Shown in pieces: positions 37,036-46,737 of a stretch of DNA of 64,000 nt. The translations under genes and the position numbers were made by a program. Source of the stretch: Jaltomata sinuosa (lineage: Eukaryota; Streptophyta; Magnoliopsida; Solanales; Solanaceae); contig QJPP01005238.1 of the NCBI GenBank assembly GCA_003996215.1, positions 24,815 through 88,814 on the forward strand, written 5' to 3'. Position 1 is the first letter of the stretch. Each line of letters starts with the position of its first letter. Below the pieces are notes generated by a model. The model was not told the origin of the DNA and did no database searches. It saw only the letters and a program-made list of their open reading frames with translations.

Positions 37036-38165
37036 ATGGTTCGTACGAGAGCATCGGCGTCAGGTGGAGATGAGCCTCCGACTCCAGCTAGGGTTCAAGG
37101 ATGCCCCCGAGCAGCGGCACCTGCTAGATCTGCTAGAGTGAAGATAGAGCCTGAGCATGGGTATGATCCAGAGTCCATTCCCGGGCAGCAGCATGTGGAC
37201 CAGGGGGCAGCCCAGGTACCACCAGCTCTAGTGCCAGCCTCAGCCCTAGCTCAGTCTTCAGTTATTCGGGGTTTACTGTTACAGCTTTTGGGTATGATTG
37301 GAGAGCGGCCTTCTAATGTAGCACAGACATCTGCTCAAGGCGAAGCCCTGGGGGCACAGAGTTCAGGAGCGCAGCCTGCTACTCCGACTCCCCTTGCGAA
37401 GGTCATTCTGGTTCCATCAGTTGTACAACCTCTTGCTCCTCGCCCAGTTATGATAGAGTCGGAGCAGAAGGCGTTGGGTAGGTTTTTGAGATTAGTACCT
37501 CCGAGGTTTGTTGGTACTTTTGGGAAGGACCCACATGACTTTATTACTACCTGTGAGGAGATGTTGCATCATTTGGGTTTGTTGGAGACTCACGGGGTTG
37601 GTTATACTACCTATCAGCTGAAGGGCCCAGTGAAGTTATGGTGGAGGGCCCAGGATTCTTGCAGACCATCATTGTCACCTCTTTTGACTTGGTCCGAGTT
37701 TTATGAGGCCTTTATGGCCAAGTTCCTACCTCAGAGTGATCGTGAGCGTCACAGGGAGCAGTTTACTTGGCTCATGCAGGATTCTACGATTGTCTCGGAG
37801 TATGAGACCCGTTTTCATCAGCTAGCACCATTTGGGGCTATGATCATTCCTACCGAGGCAGATAGGATTCGCAGATTTATATGGGGTTTGAGGCTAGAGA
37901 TTAGGCAGCCAGCTGAGATAATGATTGCCAGTGGTCGATCATTTTAGGCTATCGCAGACTATGCCTGTACTGTGGAGGACTTACAGCGACATGATCAGAG
38001 GGCTAGAGATAAGAGGCCTCGACATCGGGTGGCTACAATGGTTCCAGGTATGGTGGTAGAGGTTCAGGCCAGTGGGTCCGAGGTTATCAGCCACAGCAGC
38101 ACCAGGGTCAATCTAGTTGACCGGTTCAGGCTTCTGGTAGCTCTCAGTTTTAGCAGGGACAGAGT
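37036..38165 (+). pseudogene. gag: E3 gag, C-terminally truncated
   Basis: The longest open gag of the window: 303 codons from ATGGTTCGTACGAGAG (37036) to a TAG at 37945, where E5 has CAG (SFQAI). Capsid motifs HDFITTCEEMLHHLGLLETHG, LWWRAQ, WSEFYEAFMAKFLPQSDRE and RFHQLAPFGAMI are intact. After the stop a shifted frame continues with KRPRH and Ser/Gln-rich nucleocapsid linker up to 38165; the zinc knuckle and everything after are deleted. Apart from the stop it could encode a capsid-like fragment only. Confidence 0.87.
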
Positions 38166-38167
38166 AG

Positions 38168-38275
38168 TCAGATTGTTAGATAGTAGCCCATTACTGACCA
38201 TTCTAGGCTACGGTGATTGGTTCACCTACTGAGGGGTTGTAGGTATCATCATGACTGAGAAATTGGGTTGTGACA
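38168..38275 (+). repeat. E3 3' LTR stub
   Basis: CAGATTGTTAGATAGTAGCCC to TTGTGACA corresponds to the last ~108 bp of the 5' LTR (36715-36822). Gag is joined straight to it. Confidence 0.85.
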
Positions 38276-39578
38276 ATCGGGGTCGAATCCACGGAGAACA
38301 ATGTAAAGGCTATTGAGATAATAAAGAATTAAAGAAACTTATTAAAGTTCAAGGAGCAATAAGAAATAAAATGATTGAGGGGTTTATTGTTTGGAATACG
38401 AACGCGATTGCAAGTACGAGTTTGACCAACCTTTGCAACGCAAGGATAGCAAGGGAGAATTGGGAATGGAAATTACTTCAAATACATACGATCCATTACA
38501 AATTTATCAACTACTTACTAGATTAATCATGGGTCAATTAAAAAATGCCTTGTAGTCTCAATTATGCACCAATATCTCTCGATAATTGGCAAATATTTCT
38601 CAACTAGTTCTCTCAAATCTAGCTAAGTATCAACAAATCTATTCCAATTATGGCAATACTAGAATTACTATTTCTAGCTCAATTCCTTAAATGAGATTTA
38701 GAGCCTCAAGTTAGTGCTAATTAACCTTTCCCCAACTTTGATTCACTCTTTCAAGCCAAATCAAAGTAAAAGAGGCAAGTCCAAGAGTTGATCACTCCCT
38801 TTAGAATCAATTCAAGCACAAGATTAATTAGATAATCAAAGACCCAATTCATAAACTAGAAAATATTTAATAAATTGTAAAAGCACAAGATAAGAATTCA
38901 AACCCAAATAATGTTTATCTCTAACACAAAATCCAAATCTCAAATCAACCAATACACCTATAATTTTAGCAATACAAATCAAGAATTGAAGAAAGGAACT
39001 AAATATTTTACAATAAAAGCTTCCAATCTTCACTCTAATGGTGTTGGATGATGAACTTGCTCTCCAAGCTAAACAAAAGTAGGTCTCTCTATGGCCAAGG
39101 ATCAATAATAGATGAAAAGATGAAAGATATGTTCCTAAAATAGCTGGGATGTGTTTTATGTGGATTGAGATTTCCAAAAGTGTGAAATGACCAAGTTGTG
39201 CATTACTGGAGCCCATCAGCTGCACCTGCGAAACTTTTCATCGCAGGTGCATGGCCGTTGTGGCAGAAAATTTGGTGCAGGTGCGGTATTCGACTGACAT
39301 CAGCATCAGCCACAAGTGTGCAGGTTTTTTGCTACTGCAGGAGCGTTGTTGCACCCCAAATGCACGCAGGGGCGGTAGACCTGGCAATTTATAGTGTTGT
39401 CTTTCTCTTTTTTGCTCCAATTTACTTATGTTTGCCCCAATTGCTCTATGTTCTCCGCATAAATAAGAATCACCTGAAATATAACTAAAATACGCCATAA
39501 ATAGTCGCATATCACCAATAGAAGATGCAAAAGCATAAAGAAAGAGATGTAAATAAGTGGTAAATTCACCACTTATCA

Positions 39579-40608
39579 ACCCACCCAAACACTTGATCAA
39601 CTCAAGTTAATCATTTCATATAAACAACAATCATTCTTTAACACACCCAATCACAAGTAGATATGATTCATTGGTTTCATCAATTATAGCATGTCCTAAG
39701 ATCAATCCACGGCTTATTCAAGTAAGCATTATCAAGTCATATTCATTAAATTCAAGTACTCGTTTAAGGAATGCACATTCAATCCAATGAAGTCTAAACT
39801 CTAGTCCAACATTCATAAATTCATTCACTAATCCAATCCTCCTTTATTTATACTGAGATTGGAGATTCCACTATTATCTAGCAACCTCTACATTCAAATC
39901 ATTAATAGGTTCAAAACCCTACTCCATTAGCCAATCATTCAAGGGTGAACAACAATAATGTAAACACATAATTTCAGGAACGATTTCAATATCACAACAA
40001 ACAACAATTTCCCACCCAATTAATGGGGTTTCAATTATTTTATCCATCCAAACACCCTGCCCGAAGGCCTAAGCATTCAATCTCCAGTCAATCTATGTCA
40101 TGCTCATGCTTTCTAATCGAGGTCTAAACTACTTAGTTAAACCTACCCTACCTGGATGCCAAGAAGCTTTTACGGAGGCATGAATGCGAGCCTTTGACTC
40201 CGTGCAGGTGAATTCTGGCGTGATATTATTGAAAAAACCATTGACTTTACTCTATTAATGCAAAATTCCTCCTCTCCATTGCTCTCAGGCAATGAGTTAA
40301 TCCTAGGAGGATTTTTAGAGCAAACCTCATCCTTTTTCCAACTAAATAGGAGAAAAGAGAAATATAAAAGTCGTCTGAGGTTTTTGATCCCGTCATTCTG
40401 CTATAGTGGCCTGCCGGTTGCTATGGCGATGGTGCTATAGCGGAAAAATTTCCACTATAGCAGGATGACATCAACCCGACCCAAAATTTTAAATTTCAAA
40501 ATTTTTTATCATGTCACCCCATATAAATTTGAGATTGCATTTTCAAAGTCCTTGTAACTCGTACGCGTAATGAGGTGTCTTTTAATAATGATGAAATCGG
40601 TCATTACA
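39579..40608 (-). repeat. F2 right part: older LTR with U3 end
   Basis: No gene. Ends ATCGGTCATTACA at 40608, so on the minus strand this is an LTR start TGTAATGACCGAT. It contains TGCTATAG…CTATAGCA inverted repeats (40433-40462) upstream of CTTTTATATT (40361-40370), the same layout as S4/S5. I take it as the continuation of 7406-8683 interrupted by E1. Confidence 0.5.
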
Positions 40609-40719
40609 TATAATAACTGGAGAAAATAAGTGAAAAGACAATTGTGTCTATTGTGGAGTTTTTTAATGAAGGAAAAAAAATTCAATCAACACATTTATAA
40701 GGACCTTCACACTTTTAAG

Positions 40720-40721
<2 letters not shown>

Positions 40722-40755
<34 letters not shown>
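40722..40755. repeat. (TA)n microsatellite
   Basis: About 17 uninterrupted TA units. Confidence 0.95.
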
Positions 40756-40757
<2 letters not shown>

Positions 40758-41339
40758 AGCCATAACTAGGACGACCAAGGCAATTTAGTTAAATAATAAA
40801 AAATCTAACTTAAAGTAGTTGTACATTATGCATGGAAAGTATGAGATTTCCAAAAGTATCCACAGGGTTTTAGAAAATTCTAATATTCAAAAGTAAAAAA
40901 ATTAATGTACATCTAAAGATGTGGGGCCATTTATTGTCTTCAAAAAGTTATAGATAGTCAAAAACATTCAACAATCAACATACACTTTCTTTTCTTTTTT
41001 AAAATTATTGTGATATCCAATCCAATTGTTCTATGTTGCTATTACTTCAATTTAATTCATAACATATTTTCTATTCATTATTTTATCAAAAATAACTACT
41101 TTAATATAAAAAAGTTATTATTTTAAATTTAAAATATAATTAATTATTTTTAATTTTATTTTGGCTCTAATTTATATGGAAAGAAATTAGTACAATATAA
41201 CGAATAGTATATTAAATTGAGATCAAAGAATAAATAAAAATAATTTAATTAAATTATTTAAAATATTTGTAAAGGAGCATAAAAACTAACGTGGTAAATA
41301 AAATGAATAAGATGAAATACTTGCAATTAGAGTAAACTA

Positions 41340-41674
41340 GAAGTGTACACTAAATATTAAAATAGTAGTTCTTCATTTAAACAAAGAATCAAGTTTGTAC
41401 TTTATTTTATTTCAAACTATTAATTTAAATATTTAAACTAATGTGTTTGATATAATTTTGAAGTTTCCAATCAAATTTTAATAAAAAGAATAAGTATATT
41501 TTGAGTCCATTTTACCTATATTGACAATATAATATTATTTGCTTTAAAATTAATCGAATCAAAATTTAATTAATTGCATTAGATTACTTAATTTATTTTT
41601 TAAGTTAGAAGTGTTCATTAAATTTTAAAATAGTAGTTTTTTATTTAAACAGAGATTCAAGTTTGTACTTTATT
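41340..41674. repeat. 67-bp direct repeat, two copies 268 bp apart
   Basis: 41340-41406 and 41608-41674 both run from AGAAGTGT through AAAATAGTAGTT and ATTTAAACA to CAAGTTTGTACTTTATT with about 10 differences. E4's LTR starts immediately after the second copy. Confidence 0.75.
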
Positions 41675-42280
41675 TGTAACACCCCAAAAATTCTAAGCTA
41701 AGATCCAGACTATTTTCATATGTTGTTAGATCCAAACCAGATGATTTCAAATGGTAAATAGGTGTTGAGATCAATACTTATATGTGGGAAGTGTATTAGA
41801 TTTCAATTAGGTTCATAAAGAACCTCTAGCTTAAAGTTGAGTTGAAAGTTTCCTTACCGATTGAGTTTTAGTATGAGATTTTTCAAGGGTCAACTTCAAA
41901 CAATTATAACTCCTAGAATATGAAGAGTTAGGTGGCCTATTATCTACCAAATTAAAGGTCTTCGACTCTTCTTTCCAACGCTGCCAACAGTGCGTCAATC
42001 CGAGTCTGGAGTAAAATGTTATGATCAGTTTACCAAGAAGATGTCTGTCTGACTAGAAGTCCGTCGAATTTTGGGAGTTAAAACGGAAGAGAAAACGGTT
42101 CGTTTCCTAAGAAAATGATCCATTTTCCAACCGTTTCCAGGACCAGAAACTCAAAAACATTAGGGAGTTAAAACGCTCAAGTAAACAGTCTGTTTGAGAC
42201 CAAAATGAACCATTTTGGCGTCCATTTTTCTGACGCATTTTCCCTTTCCTAGACCAATCCGGATTTAATTTGGTATTGCC

Positions 42281-42288
42281 TATAAATA
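42281..42288 (+). promoter_or_regulatory. TATA box of E4 LTR (first copy)
   Basis: TATAAATA in the context GCCTATAAATAGGACCCC, a strong plant TATA form, about 607 bp into the LTR and followed by a T-rich leader. Confidence 0.65.
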
Positions 42289-42564
42289 GGACCCCTGGGG
42301 TATTTTCACTTCATTTTTTTTAAGAAATTTTCTTTACTCAAGTTAGTTTCCTCTCAAGTCAGTTCCAAGTTCAACCTAGGGCTTCCTTCTCCAAAGCTTT
42401 AGAACTCCTTCACTAAATCAAGAATCATCTTCTACCAGGTATGTGGGATTTCAATGAGGATTCCGTTTCACCCTCATGCCCAAAGTTTCAGATTTTGATA
42501 TGATTTTACAAGTTGTGAAACTAGAGTTCTTACCCAATTATGCTAAATTTTACATGATTTTTAC

Positions 42565-44758
42565 CCTACCCTCAGGTGAGCAAACCATCAACGACCCCGA
42601 ACTTAACCGTTTTAACAGCTCAAAACCAGTGGAGATAAAATAAACTAGCATAAATACTAAATCAACCAAACTATTATAAATATTCCACGGAAATTCCCTC
42701 CCTAGAACCTGAAAGTCATCGTACCAAAACGCTACCAAAAATCTAGAATGTGGGGATGCAACCCCATTATAAGAAATAGTCTAAGCCTAAAATAAGTGGG
42801 CTACAGCATAAACAGATAGAAATCAAGGCAGCTCGACCGAAGTAGCTCACCCTTGACGTCTGGAAGCGTTGGGACTACATGTGAAGTTGTGTGTCAGCCG
42901 CTGGAAGATTGCATGTACTCACAAAAAAAAACACAAGTGCAAAATCAGTACACAATCACCGTGTACTGGTAGGATCATCAGCCAGTTCCAAATATATAGA
43001 ATATGAATAGTACAAAAATCAAGTAAGAGTACAGGAAACATGTAATAAGCCAACAGATATTCCTAGGCTACAAGTATCTTCCTAGCTTGTACCCACATGT
43101 AATCCACCGTTACAAGTACGATCAACAATCAACTATAACTAACCAATATCTCCTTTTTATATAGCCTGGACCCACCCTAGGATCTCCTCTAAATAACACC
43201 TAAGTGTTAACATGCAACCCCATCTACCCCAAGACTAAACTCACGAATCAATACAATGATAACTCGGCCTCTCAAGGACCATATGCACAATAAGAATTCA
43301 TAAACACAACCCGGTCCACTCAGGAATCCATTATTAAAAATGCAGCAATATAAAATAAACCCGTACCAGGCATGGTACCCAATCCAACCCGTAAGTATCC
43401 CGTACCAGGCATGGTACCCAAGCCAACCGTTAGTATTCTCGTACCAGGCCTGGTACCCGAGCCAACCATTAGTATACCCATACCAAGCGTGGTACCCGAG
43501 AAAACCGAATGTCACATAAATCCACAGTCACAAATAATGAACAATCAACACTTGTAAACCAACAAGCAATAACACCTAGTTTATTTCACAACACTGATAA
43601 CAGGACCCTTAGACATTCCTAACCAATTACCTAAGCAATGCGACTCGTACAAATACTTAAACAAAAGTACACAAACATACAATGCATACAGGAATCAATA
43701 ACCATCACCTACCTCGAATTAGTCAAAATCTCTACTCAGCCGTAGCTTTCCCGTTTCACAAAGTTCTTGCCGGTTCTTTGTCTAAAACAATACACAATAA
43801 CCAAGAATAAATCTTTATGGCCTACAATTTACCCGGATTATGCAAAATCCTAAACCCCAGGCCACCCATGATCATTCCACCCTTTTTCCTGGGCTTTCCC
43901 ACCAATAATTCACCTAGTTCTACCACTTTTTATGGATACATTTAGGGAATTAAAATTGCATGATCATAATATAGAAGAATTAACAACAACCAAGAACTTC
44001 TACCCTTGGAATCCCTTTTTTTCACCAGATTCCACCATTCTTAGGTCATTCTAAACCTTTCCCCAAGTCTACCCCTAGCAATTTTATAGTGTAGGAAAGA
44101 TTGTACGGAGTTTAGGGAGTAGAATCCTTACCTTTAGGATGAAAAATAGTGTAAAACTGATGGAAATTGCCTAAAATCGCCCTCTTCTTCTCCCAAAATG
44201 TCTTGAAAAAAACTAAATTGTTTTAGGGTGGTTTCTACATTAAATATCATCATGCTCTGCTTAAGCGGTCTTCTCCACTATAGAGGTACCACCGTAGCGA
44301 AGTCATCTGCTATGGCAGAGGCTGACCGACGTTAACTTCCACTGTAGCGGTATTTGCTCTGCTACAGTGGAGGTTGCTATGGCAGAGTGTCTACTGCTAT
44401 GGTGGTTGACATGAGATAGAAAGTTGTAAAGTCCCTCATATTTCCCCATTTTACAACACACTCGATTTCCTGACGTTCTGGAATAACCCCTTCACGTCAA
44501 CCTCGATATCGGGAGTTCTACTTACCCGAATTCGATTTTGAAAAGTCCCCTGGACTCCTTTATGTCTTAGCTACAAGGAAAACCAGATCAAAACTATATA
44601 CGTTACCAATCCTTACTCGGATTGACCTAGACCATACCTCACTTCAAAACCGACCGAGACTAGCCTAGCCCAGAATTTTCAACTCCCAAACCCAAAAGTG
44701 TTTTAACTTGAAACTTGGCACGAAAAGTTTACTCGTAATGATGAACCTAGTCATTACA
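42565..44758 (-). mobile_element. S4: solo LTR in E4's 5' LTR, left end truncated
   Basis: Right end …AGTCATTACA followed by CCTAG; on the minus strand TGTAATGACTAGG is the LTR start. It aligns with S5 (61973 onward) throughout but lacks the first ~36-40 bp (TGTCACGACCCAGACC…). No internal region. Contains the GTACC palindromic tandem repeat and a block of short inverted repeats of type CGCTACAGTGG/CCGTAGCG at 44262-44402. No gene. Confidence 0.78.
43358..43500. repeat. ~38-40-bp tandem repeat with GTACC palindromes, four units (S4)
   Basis: Each unit holds GTACCAGGCATGGTACCC or a close variant, an imperfect palindrome, followed by AAGCCAACC. Repeated at 62800-62940 in S5. Confidence 0.85.
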
Positions 44759-44791
44759 CCTAGACCAATCCAGATTTAATTTGGTATTGCC

Positions 44792-44799
44792 TATAAATA
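44792..44799 (+). promoter_or_regulatory. TATA box of E4 LTR (second, duplicated copy)
   Basis: The same TATAAATA context repeated after S4, so this LTR has two TATA boxes in the same orientation. Confidence 0.65.
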
Positions 44800-46725
44800 G
44801 GACCCCTGGGGTATTTTCACTTTGATTTTTTTAAGCAATTTTCTTTAATCAAGTTAGTTTCCTCTCAAGTCAGTTCCAAGAAGAAAAAAAGGGAAGTCTT
44901 CTCCAAGTTTAACCTAGGGCTTCCCTCTCCAAAGCTTCATAACTCCTTTACTATATCAAGAATCATCTTCTACCAGGTATGTGGGATTTCAATGAGGGTT
45001 CCCTTTCATCCTCATGCCCAAAGTTTTAGATTTTCATAGGATTTTACAAGTTGTGAAACTAGGGTTCTTACCCAATTATGCTAAATTTTACAGAATTCAG
45101 TCCTTATGATTTCTACATGAGTTATATCTTGTTTTAGAAGATTTGCACCATGTTTTCAGTGACTTGCATGAGTTTTTACAAGAATTTTAAGAAATCAAGA
45201 ATTTAGCCTAAAATTTGTAGTACTTCTATGAGAATTGGTTTTCTTCAGAATTTAACCTAGATTACTAACATTCAGTTTTAAGGATGAAATTAGCCAGGTT
45301 TCAGTCTACAAGTTTTCTTTAAAACTTCTCATAATTTGGCAGGCTTCAGCTTACTTCAGTGTGTTTTACAAGAATATGTTTTAAACATAGACCTTCAAGA
45401 CATGTCATTAATGATGATGAACTTAGGGGGTTTTGTGGTTAGCATGGTATCCAGATATGCCATCAATAATTACGAACTCATTAAGCTTCATGATTAGTAT
45501 GGCATCTAGATATGTCCACATGCTTTACGAATAATTTTTAGTTATGCAATCTTTCATAAATCATTAAGTTTTGTTAAGTTCTGATGCAGCATTCCAGAAC
45601 TCCAGTTTTAAAAGAGCTATTAGTGTTCAGTTTGGGAGTAGTACTTAGCATCAAGTTGGAATAAGGTTCAGCGTACCTAAAGTCCCAAAACTACGTGTCA
45701 CCATAGGTTTTTTATCCCCTCTGTTGGGCCTCAGAACTAGTGATCACATCAGCCATACCATTATACCCTGGCAAGGTATATTGGGTCCTCTCGATGGGGC
45801 GTATACATCGGACTCCACGTTTAGCTCACATGTTTTATGTCGATTAATAGACTCTCCTATAGAATTAGACTCAACAGTTGTGTACTAAGCCCTCAGTTCA
45901 ATTTTTAAAATTTTAAATTTCATTTTTCAGAATATCCTTACAGTTTAAAATTTTGTGCATATTATGTTTGGGCCTGAGTACTACAGATTCAATTTAAAAT
46001 TTTTAAATAGCTCCTTAGTATTTTTAGCATTCTTAGTTATCTCATAGTCTATGCATCTCCCAGTTTACAACTCAGAAACATTTTATACTCTTCAGTAAAA
46101 GAGCCCATGTTTTACAGCATTGACTTATATATTCTCAGATATTCATACTTAGTCCAGCTTTCAGTTATGTTTCTAGTATATACATGTTTTCTCATGTTTT
46201 CAAAGTTAGTGCATTATCTCACATGATCAGATATTCAAAGTATTGATCACATACCTTTTTGTGTTGCATCTTTTTGATGATGCAGGTTTTAGTGCTAGCT
46301 CCCAGAATCATGCTCAGACAGATCGCAACTTTCGGTCAGCAAGGAACGAGTTCTCCTTTTCTAGGAACTCCAGTCAGTTAGTAGTTATAGCGGTTATTTC
46401 AGTTGTTATACATTGATGAAAGATAGTTGGGGTCATATCCCGGCTAACCATAGTCAGTATTAGTAGAGGCTTCATAGACAATCAGTCAGTCTGTTGTATC
46501 ATTTTTTTTTTCAAATGAGTTGTATTTCAGTTTATAAAACTTCAGTTTATTACAGTATTCTTTAAGAGCTTATCATATGTTTTAGCTTCCACATAATATT
46601 CTTCAGTTTATCTATTTCTATTTAGTTGCTCATGAATTATGCCAGCAAGAAGGGTTATCTTGGGATCACTTGTGGTCTCAGGTCCCGAGTTATGTCTAGC
46701 GAGTAGGCTCATGGCATGAAAAACT

Positions 46726-46737
46726 TGGTATCAGAGC
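46726..46737 (+). other. E4 primer binding site (initiator tRNA-Met)
   Basis: TGGTATCAGAGC, nine bases after the presumed LTR end GGCA; a larger gap than the three bases in E2, E3 and E5. Confidence 0.8.

Larger units (their letters stand above)
33685..38275 (+). mobile_element. E3: chromovirus with large internal deletion, inside E1's LTR
   Basis: Complete 5' LTR, primer site and most of gag, then a direct join to the last 108 bp of a 3' LTR ending GGTTGTGACA. Flanks are GTTGG on the left and ATCGG on the right, a possible target duplication with two transitions; the related LTR S2 reads AGTTGGGGTCGA at this place. Protease, RT, RNase H and integrase are missing. Confidence 0.85.
8684..39578 (-). 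mobile_element. E1: Athila/Tat-style LTR retrotransposon without polymerase, host of nested insertions
   Basis: Two LTRs of about 1.37 kb (8684-10056 and 33607-39578 minus the E3 insertion) begin TGATAAGTGG and end in ATCA on the minus strand. Flanks are ACCAA on the left and ACCCA on the right, a target duplication with one mismatch. The primer site matches tRNA-Asp, as in Tat/Athila elements, and a polypurine tract abuts the 3' LTR. After removing E2, S2 and E3 the element is about 9 kb. Inside are a gag-like Cys/His gene and a PF20167-like gene; no protease, RT or integrase motif is visible. I read it as a non-autonomous (TR-GAG or LARD-like) derivative. Confidence 0.75.
33607..39578 (-). 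repeat. E1 5' LTR, split by E3
   Basis: Parts 33607-33684 and 38276-39578 together match the 3' LTR (8684-10056) from end to end, about 1.38 kb. The primer site follows on the left. A perfect 10-bp inverted repeat GCACCTGCGA…TCGCAGGTGC lies at 39222-39250, upstream (minus strand) of the TATA-like CATAAAA. Confidence 0.85.
40609..41674. other. AT-rich DNA without recognised element or gene
   Basis: About 80% A+T by eye, stops in all frames. Contains a (TA)n run and a 67-bp direct repeat. E4 inserted at its right end, right after CTTTATT. Confidence 0.6.
41675..46716 (+). repeat. E4 5' LTR with inserted solo LTR S4 and internal duplication
   Basis: Left part 41675-42564, then S4 (42565-44758), then right part 44759-46716. 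The block after the CCTAG site occurs twice: 42248-42560 and 44759-45090. Without S4 and the extra block the LTR is about 2.5 kb. Its end is taken at GGCA before TGAAAAACTTGGTATCAGAGC; the exact last base is uncertain. No gene inside. Confidence 0.7.

Noticed and set aside
40722..40755. AT run as a replication origin or unwinding element
   Set aside because: Simple (TA)n microsatellite; nothing else supports an origin.
46726..46737. Match to a tRNA-Met end as a tRNA gene
   Set aside because: Only the 12-base primer site is present here and in the other elements; no cloverleaf follows.
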